A DNA stretch of 41,561 nt from Mariprofundaceae bacterium. Lineage in GTDB: Bacteria > Pseudomonadota > Zetaproteobacteria > Mariprofundales > Mariprofundaceae. The stretch spans positions 1 through 41,561 of the forward strand of contig JAUZQM010000011.1 of the NCBI GenBank assembly GCA_030950985.1, given 5' to 3'. Of this stretch, positions 9,589-19,532 are shown piece by piece (position 1 is the stretch's first letter; every line of letters starts with the position of its first letter). A program made the translations under genes and the position numbers. The notes beneath the pieces are model-generated. The model did not search any database. It was not told the DNA's origin and saw nothing but the letters and a program-made list of their open reading frames with translations.

Positions 9589-10528
9589 ACCCTTATTGAC
9601 GTGGTATGCCATACATCATCGTGATTTACCTTGGCGAAAAACCAACAATCCTTACCGTATTTGGGTATCTGAAATCATGTTGCAACAAACTCAAGTAAAA
9701 ACGGTGCTGCCACGTTATGAACGATGGTTTGAGCGTTTTCCAAGCATGGACAGTTTGGCGGCAGCAAGTTTGGATGATGTCTTAAAAGCATGGGAAGGTT
9801 TGGGTTATTATCGTCGCGCACGATTTATTCATGCAGCATCTCAACACATCATGACACATCACCAAGGTCATTTTCCTCAATTATTTGAGGAAATGCTGGC
9901 ATTGCCGGGGATTGGTCGTTCGACAGCAGGTGCGATTTCATCATTTTGTTTTCACACAGCCACACCTGTGTTGGATGGTAATGTCAAACGTGTCTTAAAG
10001 CGTTGGCAACGTGATGAGCAGTTAAACGATAAACAGCTTTGGCATTTGGCACAGTCAGCCATTGACCAAGCAGATGATGCAGGCTTGTGGAATCAAGCCA
10101 TGATGGAATTGGGTGCAACGGTTTGTTCAGTACGTCAGCCTGATTGTGCTGCTTGCCCTGTATCTGAACACTGTTTGTCTTCTTTTGATGTACAAGAAAG
10201 CATCCCGACAAAAAAAGTGGTGGTTAAAGATTTATATTGGCAGGTTTGTGTGTATCAACATCATGACAAAGGGATATTTTTACAACAACGACCTGCCACG
10301 GGTGTTTGGGCAGGTTTATGGACACCGCCCTTGATTGAATTGCCGAAAAAACCAACAAAAAAGCCACAGCATATTCATCTATTAACCCACCGACGGTTAC
10401 ATCTTTATGCGCATACGCCTACCAATGATGTGGATGAACTAGAAGGTCAATGGTTTCCATCCTTAGATCAGATTGCTTTACCGACAGGTATACATCGACT
10501 GTTTGCATCTATTCATTTGAAACTTTAA
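9548..10528 (+). CDS. mutY: A/G-specific adenine glycosylase MutY
   Basis: WVSEIMLQQTQVKTVLPRYERW, LPGIGRSTAGAI, LDGNVKRVL, Fe-S loop CSVRQPDCAACPVSEHC, C-terminal NUDIX-like region. Confidence 0.95.
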   Translation: MKLSRIKLFSVPCKPLLTWYAIHHRDLPWRKTNNPYRIWVSEIMLQQTQVKTVLPRYERWFERFPSMDSLAAASLDDVLKAWEGLGYYRRARFIHAASQHIMTHHQGHFPQLFEEMLALPGIGRSTAGAISSFCFHTATPVLDGNVKRVLKRWQRDEQLNDKQLWHLAQSAIDQADDAGLWNQAMMELGATVCSVRQPDCAACPVSEHCLSSFDVQESIPTKKVVVKDLYWQVCVYQHHDKGIFLQQRPATGVWAGLWTPPLIELPKKPTKKPQHIHLLTHRRLHLYAHTPTNDVDELEGQWFPSLDQIALPTGIHRLFASIHLKL

Positions 10529-10557
10529 ATTGGAAGACATAATAATCGATAGTTACA

Positions 10558-10770
10558 TCAGGATAATCGCATTAAAAATAGCTGGTTTCTAATTAGCATA
10601 TTTTCCAAAAAATCATGATTCCACCCCGCTTTAAGGCTTTTATTTTTAATACCAATTTTGAATGATGTGTCGGCTCTGATTAAATTCAGCGCAATATGCC
10701 GAATCACTATGATATTTGCGTCGCTACTTCCTTTTTGTGCACTGTTGAAACATTTATCAAAAGCATCATC
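10558..10770 (-). pseudogene. C-terminal remnant of an ISAs1-family transposase
   Basis: Minus-strand translation DDAFDKCFNSAQKGSSDANIIVIRHIALNLIRADTSFKIGIKNKSLKAGWNHDFLENML resembles ISAs1 C-termini (IRHIALNLL..K.GIK.KR..AGWD..YL). No catalytic DDE region present. Confidence 0.75.
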
Positions 10771-10902
10771 CTATGTTTAGGATTCCATCACGGGAATCAT
10801 CGGTCATTCATTACTGCGATGAAAGTTATGTTGTGCGTCATTTAATGTCATATTTATTATAATATATGGATATATGCTTCATAAAAAAGATACCATACGT
10901 TC

Positions 10903-11205
10903 ATGTCTAACTTGATCCACGGTAGAACAACAGTTCATCATATTGGCTATCATATAGTCTGGTCAGTGAAATATCGGTGCACAAGGTACTTGTTGTAGAT
11001 GTTGAGATATCTCTGAAGAATATACGCCATAAAATTGAGTAAGATAAAGGGTATTTCTGCTAGAAGACTGTTCGTCAGACACCCAGATTTAAAGTCAAAA
11101 CTATGGGCTGGGTATTTGTGGAATCCATCAACATATATTGAAACCATCAAGCATCTTTCAGAAGATACTGTGCGTAAATATATTGAGGCTAAAAAAAAGA
11201 AATGA
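10903..11205 (+). pseudogene. Internally deleted IS200/IS605-type TnpA
   Basis: MSNLIHGRTTVHHIGYHIVWSVKYRCTRYLL*...*RIYAIKLSKIKGISARRLFVRHPDLKSKLWAGYLWNPSTYIETIKHLSEDTVRKYIEAKKKK*. Start and end of TnpA recognisable; HUH segment absent; two in-frame stops. Confidence 0.85.
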
Positions 11206-11210
11206 AAGAA

Positions 11211-11577
11211 GTTGTGAATAAAGCATACAAGTTCCGCATCTATCTTGAAACACTAAATGTGAAGGGGGTGATAAGAAACCGACACCTCTCAAAATTCATA
11301 TCCGATTGGGGTTGGGGTGAGTTTGTCAGGCAACTTAAATACAAAGTGGCCTAGTCTAGCTCAATCGTTATTCAAATTGGGCAATGGAAGCCATCCAGAA
11401 AACTTTGTCCTACCAAGGGATGTGATTACAAACATGATACATTAAAACTCTCGGATAAAGCATGGACATGTCCACAATACAACACAATCCATGATAGAAA
11501 CATCAACGCTGCCAAAAACATCCAATAAATTAGGCTGGAAGCGCCCGAATTAACGCCTGTGAAGAAAATACAAGCCG
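11211..11577 (+). pseudogene. Internally deleted TnpB (IS605 OrfB-type) remnant
   Basis: N-terminal NKAYKFRIY followed almost directly by C-terminal HLSKFISDWGWGEFVRQLKYKV, then KLCPTKGC..TLKLSDKAWTCPQYNTIHDRNINAAKNIQ* (zinc-finger and RuvC-III region). Most of the protein is missing. Confidence 0.85.
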
Positions 11578-11716
11578 ATTCGCTAAAACAGTAATCTCAT
11601 GCATCCGTTTGATGCTCTGTATTTTAATGCCGAGAGAACTTCACAAGGTTATTCAACATGTTTTGAAATATGTCTTTAGCTGTGCCTTGATACTTCATTC
11701 GAAGAGGATAAATCAG

Positions 11717-11754
11717 CACGTTACAAACGTGATAAATATGCATCATCATGCATA
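11717..11754. repeat. Two adjacent short hairpins downstream of the TnpB remnant
   Basis: CACGTTACAAACGTG and TATGCAT-CATC-ATGCATA. Confidence 0.55.
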
Positions 11755-11932
11755 CTAAATAGTTACCTATGAACTAGTAAAAAGACTCTTTTAAAAATTA
11801 AAATTCAGAATGTAAATCATCCATTTCTTTCAATTTCTAGATTTTCGATTAAAAGACTACTGGAATAACGCTGTTATAAAATAAGTTACAAAGAAGAACA
11901 TTAATAAATTCAACATAAAAGGCTCTATTACT

Positions 11933-12307
11933 ATGAAAAATAACACAATTCTTAAAAAAATAAGCATTGCCCAAAATTTAAAACACTTTGAAATGAAAGA
12001 AATTTTTGAATTAGGTGGCTTGAAGTTAAGCAGTAGCCAAATCAAAGCGTTTATGGCTGGTCCTAGCAATAAAAACTATGAAAAAATTTCCAGTGAGGAT
12101 TTTGAATCCTTTTTAAATGGTATGATTGTATTTTCACGCGGTGAAAAAGATGAGCCAAATACCGTTCCTAGAGCCATTGAACACTATGTTTTAGGTTTGA
12201 TGCAAGCAGGTCAAAGTGCAGCTTTAGATGAACTCCGTTGCTTGGTTGAAGATGCGAGAGATGGTATTGTAAAAGGCTGTGATAGCGATGAAAAGCCTGT
12301 GTCTTAA
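11933..12307 (+). CDS. DUF1456 (YehS-like) family protein
   Basis: NNTILKKISIAQNLKHFEMKEIFELGGLKLSSSQIKAFMAGPSNKNYEKISSEDFESFLNGMIVFSRG matches the DUF1456 repeat pattern. Confidence 0.75.
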   Translation: MKNNTILKKISIAQNLKHFEMKEIFELGGLKLSSSQIKAFMAGPSNKNYEKISSEDFESFLNGMIVFSRGEKDEPNTVPRAIEHYVLGLMQAGQSAALDELRCLVEDARDGIVKGCDSDEKPVS

Positions 12308-12310
12308 CGG

Positions 12311-12406
12311 ATATGACGCACTCGTCATTCCTCTGGTGAATGATGAGTGCGTAAGCGCTTCACTACTGTCGATGCTGCACTAGTGAATACTCATAGACAG
12401 CGCTTA
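12311..12406. repeat. Compound hairpin region 3' of the DUF1456 gene
   Basis: ACGCACTCGTCATTC-loop-GAATGATGAGTGCGT (14/15 pairs), then AAGCGCT..AGCGCTT enclosing TTCACTA..TAGTGAA. Confidence 0.7.
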
Positions 12407-12499
12407 AGTGAATATTTACTAATACTTTTAATCAAGTACCATCCTCGCCCATTCAAATGGTATGAGTGGTTATTTTAGCATTGGAGATTTACTACTCGC

Positions 12500-13338
12500 A
12501 TGATTCATGAACTTCAAGGAATCTTTCACAATATCCTCTCAAGTCAGATTAATAAAAAAGATAAATTTAGGCTATTAGCACGGGTATTTATCTTCTTACC
12601 CTATCAAATACAATTACAACATTTGTTTCAGCACTACGATTTACTTGAAGTGCCACAAAAAAATCCCAGACATTACTATCGATTCTCCCTACCTTACTTA
12701 TCTGCAAAACTTAGTAATAAAAAGAAACTTGCTTACTTAGAAAATCATTTTAAAACCATTTCAGTCGACTACTTTTTATAATAACAATCTCACGCTGGCT
12801 GACTGTCGTCCATGTGGGATATCGTTATTGTTTAAAATGACTTATCTTGAACAGTTTGAAAAAGAAGGCGAAATCACATTTTACTTAGAAAATAGTGACG
12901 ATAATAGTATGATTTATACGCTTACAGGTCTTTTTTCTGATCAAGGGTTTATGATTAGCGGCTTTCAGGGCTATAGTGACCTAAGTCAAATGAGAACTTT
13001 AACCAAACAATGCCATGGCATGCGTCCTCATAATTTGTTGTTTTTTTTGTGTTACAGAATTTTGTCGTCAACTCGGTTGTATCAATATTTATGGCATTAG
13101 CAATCAGGCTCATGTTTCTCAAAGTCATCATAAAACCAAAGATCGTATTAAATTTGATTATGATGCTTTTTGGTCTGAAATGACAGCAATCAAAGAGGAT
13201 GAACATTGGTTTTCTATGCCATATAAATACCCTCAAAAAGATATTAGTGAAGTGAAAACGAAAAAAAGAGGGATGTACAGAAAGCGTTACCTGATACTTG
13301 ATGAAATAGTACAACAAATTACCTCTCGTCAGAAATAA
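12500..13338 (+). pseudogene. VirK/YbjX (DUF535) family gene split by two frameshifts at T-runs
   Basis: ORFs 12500-12781, 12828-13100 and 13015-13338 join into one DUF535-like protein (FEKEGEITFYLEN.., TKQCHGMRPHNLLFF, GISNQAHV, FDYDAFWSEM, YPQKDISEVKTKKRGMYRKRYLILDEI). Frame changes occur at T5 (~12774) and T8 (~13041). Confidence 0.8.
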
Positions 13339-13427
13339 ATACATTGAACACTGCTTGTCACGCCGTTGTTTTTTACCTTGCCAATAAATATCCTATCAAT
13401 CTAAGCTTCAATAATGGATATTGTCAC

Positions 13428-14228
13428 TCATGTTGACTCCAAAATCTCTTGTTTAGCTTGTAAATATAGTGTTTCCAAAGCATCCAGCTTTAATTGTTTT
13501 AAATCCAAAGATTGATCGGATGCAATACTTTCCATACGCCGAAATCGACTATCAAATTTTCGATTGCTTTGCATCAAACATAATTCGGCATCAATATCCA
13601 ATTTACGAGCCAAATTGGTCAAAGTAAATAATACATCACCAAACTCATCTTCAATGCGTGCTTTGGGCTGTTTATGGCGTACTTCGTATGCCAATTCATC
13701 CAATTCCTCTTGCATTTTTTCAATGACATCGTCAGTTCTTTCCCAATCAAACCCCACACGCGCAGCCCGTTGTTGCTGTTTTTGGGCATAAGCAAGGGCA
13801 GGAAGGGGTGGAATGCCATCCATGAGACTGGTGCGTTCTTGGTGTTCCGTATCTTTAAGCGATTCCCACTGGGTTAATACATCATCAGGTTTCGCATCCG
13901 CAAACACATGGGGATGACGATAAATCATTTTCCCCACCAAAGTATCCACCACATCATCAAAATCAAACTGACTCTCTTCGTTTGCAATGCAACAATGAAA
14001 GGCAATTTGTAGCAATAAATCACCCAGTTCACTTTTCAAATTCTGCCAATCCCCTGTTTGGTAGGCTTGTTCCATAGCTTCCAGCACTTCATGGGATTCT
14101 TCCAATAAATAACGACGTAAACTTTCAATGGTTTGGGCTTGATCCCACGGACATTCAGCACGCAATAACTTCATCAAAGCTTGCAGTTGCTCGAATTTAT
14201 TTTGAATAGCCAAGATACGTTCAGGCAT
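13428..14228 (-). CDS. mazG: Nucleoside triphosphate pyrophosphohydrolase MazG
   Basis: LLRAECPWDQAQTIESLRRYLLEESHEVLEAM, IEDEFGDVLFTLTNLARKL. Confidence 0.96.
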   Translation of the reverse strand: MPERILAIQNKFEQLQALMKLLRAECPWDQAQTIESLRRYLLEESHEVLEAMEQAYQTGDWQNLKSELGDLLLQIAFHCCIANEESQFDFDDVVDTLVGKMIYRHPHVFADAKPDDVLTQWESLKDTEHQERTSLMDGIPPLPALAYAQKQQQRAARVGFDWERTDDVIEKMQEELDELAYEVRHKQPKARIEDEFGDVLFTLTNLARKLDIDAELCLMQSNRKFDSRFRRMESIASDQSLDLKQLKLDALETLYLQAKQEILEST

Positions 14229-15165
14229 AAGGCGTTTCCTTCATAAGCTGACCCGAAGCCCAAGAAAAGGCTTGTTCCATACGTTGAATACGTGCTAATT
14301 CATGTGGCAAAGGATGATGTTTCATGTGTTTAAATTGTGTGAATACATCATCTAAATTTTCCATCGCTTGGCGTGGATAAGGTTCATAACCTGCATCATC
14401 AAAAGCAACATCACGGATATGTTCACCCACTTGCATTTTAACGACTTTTTGACGATCCGCATACAACTCGGGTTCGCCTTCTACACCCATAAATACCAAT
14501 GAACGAGGTTGTTTTAAAGCGATATTGGCTTCAGCCATATAATTGGCATAAGGCGTATGAAAAAAACCATTTAACTGACCCTCACATTGCATGGGATTCA
14601 ATAAACGAGCGACTGTATTGGCAAAAGAACGTACGCCTAAACGGGGTCGCAATTGATAAATGCGATGTAAATCAGGCGATATATCACTTAAATCCATATA
14701 CACCATACCATCGTGTTGCATGATAGTTTGAGCATCATGCAAACTTTTCGCACGCACGACCCCTTCTTTTTGCAGTATTTCCCATGCCGTAATCCGCCCT
14801 TCAATAGATTCCACACCATGAATAAATATCGGCACACCAGCATCACGCATGTGTAACGCAGCCACAAGATAAGCATGTGCAGCACGGCGTTTTCCTGCAT
14901 AACATGGTAAATCCACAGCACCTTGAACGGCGTGATAGCTATCAAACCCTTGAATATGCTGGCGAGATGCTTCAATAAACCCCGTCAATTCTTGAGAAGT
15001 TTCCCCTTTCATACGTTGAGCAATCAAGAAAGCACCTAGTTGTAAAAGGTCGGCATCAGGCTTTAAGAGTGTTGAAAAGACTGTACGAGCATCCTCTCGA
15101 CTTAAATGTTCAGAGCCATGTTTACCACGCGCCACTTGTTTGATGTAAAATGATACATCAGGCAT
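14221..15165 (-). CDS. Anthranilate phosphoribosyltransferase-like protein (YbiB/TrpD2 type)
   Basis: LSREDARTVFSTLLKPDADLLQLGAFLIAQRMKGETSQELTGF, PCYAGKRRAAHAYLVAALHMRDAGVPIFIHGVES, FFHTPYANYMAEANIALKQPRSLVFMGVEGEPE. Confidence 0.85.
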   Translation of the reverse strand: MPDVSFYIKQVARGKHGSEHLSREDARTVFSTLLKPDADLLQLGAFLIAQRMKGETSQELTGFIEASRQHIQGFDSYHAVQGAVDLPCYAGKRRAAHAYLVAALHMRDAGVPIFIHGVESIEGRITAWEILQKEGVVRAKSLHDAQTIMQHDGMVYMDLSDISPDLHRIYQLRPRLGVRSFANTVARLLNPMQCEGQLNGFFHTPYANYMAEANIALKQPRSLVFMGVEGEPELYADRQKVVKMQVGEHIRDVAFDDAGYEPYPRQAMENLDDVFTQFKHMKHHPLPHELARIQRMEQAFSWASGQLMKETPYA

Positions 15166-16016
15166 TATTTTTTATCCCAAATGTTATTCAAATGAATCCC
15201 ATCCGATTCAATACGAATCATTTTAGTTTTGTATAAACTACCCATTCCCTTTTTGAACAAACCTTTGCTCATTGAAAAGACACGTAAAATATCTTCGGGT
15301 GAACTTTTATCATGATAGGGCATAAAACCACCATGTTTACGCAATGATTTGAGAATAGATTGAGCTGTTTTATCCAATTTATCACTCATATTCGCGTGCA
15401 AACAAACATCAATTTTACCATCTTCTCGAAGGTTTTTAATCAAGCCTGTGAAACGTTCACCGCGTTTAAGTGAACGGCTGGCATCATGCTCATGCAATAA
15501 ACCCCAATGACTGTTGTTGATAATGACCTTATAACCCAAATCCGTTTTATTGGCATTGAGTAAACTTACTTTATCGCCGACTTTAAAATCCTCATCGCTA
15601 TCTTGGAATAAAAAACGATCCAATTTCGCAGACCCTGTAATTCTCCCACTTTGTTCATCAATATAAAGATAAACAACGTACGACTTTCCTTCTTCCATCG
15701 GTGGTTTTTGTTGATTAAAAGGCACCAGTAAATCTTTCATCAGCCCCCAATTCATAAAAGCACCCACACGATTAGTGGCAACGCATTTCAAATAAGCACA
15801 TTCCCCCACTTTGGCATAGGGTGTTTCTGTCGTGGCAATGACACGATCTTCAGAATCATGGTATAAAAACACATCGATTGGCTCACCGACTTTACAATGT
15901 TCAGGAACATAACGTAGGGGTAAAAGCACTTCGCCCAAGGTATCTCCATCTAAATAGACACCAAAATCAACTTCTTTCAACACGGTTAATGTGTTTATTT
16001 TTCCAATCATAATCAC
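15165..16016 (-). CDS. CvfB/YitL-like S1 RNA-binding protein
   Basis: DGDTLGEVLLPLRYVPEHCKVGEPIDVFLYHDSEDRVIATTETPYAKVGE, AFMNWGLMKDLLVPFNQQ, winged-helix-like C-terminus. Confidence 0.9.
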   Translation of the reverse strand: MIMIGKINTLTVLKEVDFGVYLDGDTLGEVLLPLRYVPEHCKVGEPIDVFLYHDSEDRVIATTETPYAKVGECAYLKCVATNRVGAFMNWGLMKDLLVPFNQQKPPMEEGKSYVVYLYIDEQSGRITGSAKLDRFLFQDSDEDFKVGDKVSLLNANKTDLGYKVIINNSHWGLLHEHDASRSLKRGERFTGLIKNLREDGKIDVCLHANMSDKLDKTAQSILKSLRKHGGFMPYHDKSSPEDILRVFSMSKGLFKKGMGSLYKTKMIRIESDGIHLNNIWDKK

Positions 16017-16030
16017 CTCTAAGCTTCATC

Positions 16031-16059
16031 AAAAAAGGCGTAGCCTAAGCCACGCCTTG
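16031..16059 (-). terminator. Intrinsic terminator of amt
   Basis: Minus strand: AAGGCGTGGC-TTAG-GCTACGCCTTTTTT. Confidence 0.9.
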
Positions 16060-16081
16060 ATCAAATGTATCCAAACAATAT

Positions 16082-17275
16082 TTAAGAGCCCATATCTTCT
16101 TCGGGGTTGGCGCTGATATGATGAATCGACAAATCTGCACCCCTGTATTCATCTTCTTCGGATAGCCGAATACCGATAGTCGCTTTGATGATGCCATAAA
16201 CGATAAAACCACCTGCAATAGCAATGCTCACACCAAGCAATGTTCCGATGAGTTGCGACATAAATGTTACACCACCTGCACCACCTAACGCAGTCGAACC
16301 AAAAATACCCGCAGCAATACCGCCCCAAGCACCACACACGCCATGCAATGGAATGACACCCAAAACGTCATCTAATTTCAATTTACTTTGAATAAATTCA
16401 AAACCCCAAACAAAGACTACACCAGCCACCATGCCAATGACTATCGCTCCAATCGGGTGTACAAGGTCTGAACCTGCACAAATTGCGACCAAACCTGCCA
16501 GTGCGCCATTGTGTACAAACCCTGGATCATTTTTACCGACCACCAAAGCAGCAATCAAACCGCCGACCATCGCAAGTAAGGAGTTAATCGCGACCAAGCC
16601 CGATGCACCGTCCGCCGTGCCTGCGCTCATCACATTAAATCCGAACCAGCCGACACATAAAATCCAAGAACCCAATGCTAAAAATGGAATATTGGAAGGT
16701 AGAATAGCTTTCATTTTACCCTCTTTAGTGTAACGCCCTAAACGTGCGCCAAGCAATGTCACTGCGCCTAAAGCTAAAAATCCACCCATTGCATGAACGA
16801 CCACTGAACCTGAAAAATCATGAAATTCCGCACCAAAACTATCATTTAACCATGCTTGAAAGCCAAAATGACCATTCCAAATGATGCCCTCATAAAAAGG
16901 GTAAATGAAAGCGACCAATAAAACAGTCGCCAAAACATTCGGCCAAAAACGAACACGTTCAGTAATACCCCCTGAAATAATCGCAGGAATAGCTGCTGCA
17001 AACGTTAATAAGAAAAAGAAATGCACCATTTCATAACCATTGGTATGACCACCGATGACATTCAATTCTGAAACAGGCGCAAAAAAGTTAATTCCATAAG
17101 CCACTGCAAAACCAATGAAGAAATATGCCAAGGTCGAAAATCCAAAATCAGTCATCACACGCGTCAACGCATTGACCTGATTCTTTTTACGGACTGTGCC
17201 GACTTCTAAAAATGCAAAACCAGCATGCATGGCCAACACCATGGCTGCTCCCATCGTAAGAAAAAAAACGTCCAT
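16082..17275 (-). CDS. amt: Ammonium transporter
   Basis: HAGFAFLEVGTVRKKNQVNAL, DFSGSVVVHAMGGFLALGA, IPLHGVCGAWGGIAAGIFG. Confidence 0.96.
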   Translation of the reverse strand: MDVFFLTMGAAMVLAMHAGFAFLEVGTVRKKNQVNALTRVMTDFGFSTLAYFFIGFAVAYGINFFAPVSELNVIGGHTNGYEMVHFFFLLTFAAAIPAIISGGITERVRFWPNVLATVLLVAFIYPFYEGIIWNGHFGFQAWLNDSFGAEFHDFSGSVVVHAMGGFLALGAVTLLGARLGRYTKEGKMKAILPSNIPFLALGSWILCVGWFGFNVMSAGTADGASGLVAINSLLAMVGGLIAALVVGKNDPGFVHNGALAGLVAICAGSDLVHPIGAIVIGMVAGVVFVWGFEFIQSKLKLDDVLGVIPLHGVCGAWGGIAAGIFGSTALGGAGGVTFMSQLIGTLLGVSIAIAGGFIVYGIIKATIGIRLSEEDEYRGADLSIHHISANPEEDMGS

Positions 17276-17329
17276 CTAAAACTCCCTTAAATAGTTACTG
17301 ACTGATGAAAATTAAATCACTCACTTGGA

Positions 17330-17689
<360 letters not shown>

Positions 17690-17958
17690 TCATTGCGGAA
17701 ATCATGACAAAACAAAGGAAAAAGTCTAAGTAACTATTCACCTCACTCCTTATTTTACCGATATCGTCATTAAAAAAAAGTCTCACTTACAGTACAATAG
17801 CTTTACATCAAATTGGTCAGCGTAAAATTTAAGAAATTACAGAGGATGGAAATACTGGGGGCATAATATGAGTTATCTAATGGTTAAAATAAAGCTCATG
17901 GAATGTTCATACTTAAATTATTATAGTGCTGTTTTTTAATAAAGGAGCAAGCAGGTAC

Positions 17959-18729
17959 ATGGATATATTACAATCGATTATTTTGGGTCTGATTGAAGGT
18001 GCAACTGAATTTTTACCGATTTCATCGACAGGGCATATGATTGTTGCCAGCGAATGGATGAACATTGAACAAAATGACAAAAATAAAGCCTTTGAAGTGA
18101 TTATTCAGTTGGCAGCTATTTTGGCCGTCGTTGCCAATTATAGTGAGAAATTTTCTTTGAAATATATGGAATTATGGCAAAAAGTTATATTGGCTTTTAT
18201 TCCCATTGGTGCTGTGGCTTTAGTATTTCATTCTCAAATTAAAGCCATGTTCACTGTTGAAACTGTGGTGATTATGTTCATCATTGGTGGTGTGATATTT
18301 CTTATCATTGAATATTTTCATAAGGATAAAGTATATCCTATACAAAACGTTGAAGATTTAAGTTATCGACAAGCCATGTGGATTGGTGTGGCACAAGTTT
18401 TTGCGCTTATCCCGGGTACAAGCCGTGCAGGTTCAACCATTATTGGTGCGATGTTGGTTGGTTTAAGCCGTAAAGCGAGTGCTGAATTTTCGTTTTTATT
18501 GGCATTGCCTGTGATGTTGGCAGCCAGTGGCTTTGATTTACTCAAACATTATCAAGATTTTATAGGCATGGATATTTTACCCTTGTTGGTAGGTTTTGTG
18601 GTGGCATTTGTATCGTCATGGCTGGTGATGCGTCTATTCATTCAATTTCTTGAACGCTTCACTTTTGTTGCTTTTGGGGTTTATCGTATTGTGTTTGGGC
18701 TTTTATTACTTTGGATGGTGGGAACATGA
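17959..18729 (+). CDS. uppP: Undecaprenyl-diphosphate phosphatase
   Basis: [60 protein letters not shown]. Confidence 0.96.
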   Translation: MDILQSIILGLIEGATEFLPISSTGHMIVASEWMNIEQNDKNKAFEVIIQLAAILAVVANYSEKFSLKYMELWQKVILAFIPIGAVALVFHSQIKAMFTVETVVIMFIIGGVIFLIIEYFHKDKVYPIQNVEDLSYRQAMWIGVAQVFALIPGTSRAGSTIIGAMLVGLSRKASAEFSFLLALPVMLAASGFDLLKHYQDFIGMDILPLLVGFVVAFVSSWLVMRLFIQFLERFTFVAFGVYRIVFGLLLLWMVGT

Positions 18730-19532
18730 TTGCCCCTCATATTGATCCGATTGCCTTAGAGTTAGGTCCCTTTGCCATCCATTGGTATGGCTTGATGTAT
18801 GTCTTTGGTTTTACAGCCACTTGGCTTTTAGTACGCAAGCAACTGCGTGAATGCGGTGCTTGGGGTGTGAGTGTTCAGCCCGAAGCGTATGAAGGTTTAT
18901 TTACAGCTTTGATTCTCGGTGTGGTACTCGGTGGTCGCTTGGCTTATGTGTTATTTTATAACTTTTCTTATTATATGGGTCATCCGATTGAGATTTTTTA
19001 TATTTGGCAAGGCGGCATGTCTTTTCACGGTGGTTTTTTAGGTTCAATCGTGGCGGGTTGGTGGTATTGCCGAAAATATAACATGCCCTTTATGTTGATG
19101 ATGGATAAAATTTGTGTGGTTGCACCGATTGGTTTGGCATTTGGACGCATGGGTAATTTCATCAATAGTGAACTTTGGGGGCGTGTGGTGACGCATCCTG
19201 CTGATGTACCGTGGGCAATGATTTTCCCAAATGCTGGACTTGAACCCCGTCACCCCAGTCAACTTTATGAACTTGGGCTTGAAGGTCTGCTTTTATTTGT
19301 GTTGTTATGGTTCACGCGAAAATTAAATTGGCCAATCGGTATGCGTGCCGCCTTATTTTTAATGGGTTATGCTTTGGCGCGTATTTTTTGTGAGCAATTT
19401 CGACAACCTGATATCCAACTTGGTTTTATTTATAGCGATTGGCTGACAATGGGCATGCTACTTTCTTCTAGTATGTTGGCTGTGGGAGTGAGTTGGATGA
19501 TTTGGCTCATGATGAAAGGGAAAAAAACATGA
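18726..19532 (+). CDS. lgt: Prolipoprotein diacylglyceryl transferase
   Basis: [64 protein letters not shown]. Confidence 0.97.
   Translation: MIAPHIDPIALELGPFAIHWYGLMYVFGFTATWLLVRKQLRECGAWGVSVQPEAYEGLFTALILGVVLGGRLAYVLFYNFSYYMGHPIEIFYIWQGGMSFHGGFLGSIVAGWWYCRKYNMPFMLMMDKICVVAPIGLAFGRMGNFINSELWGRVVTHPADVPWAMIFPNAGLEPRHPSQLYELGLEGLLLFVLLWFTRKLNWPIGMRAALFLMGYALARIFCEQFRQPDIQLGFIYSDWLTMGMLLSSSMLAVGVSWMIWLMMKGKKT

Noticed and set aside
10950-11150. 66-aa minus-strand ORF
   Set aside because: Antisense to the TnpA relic, which explains the sequence better.
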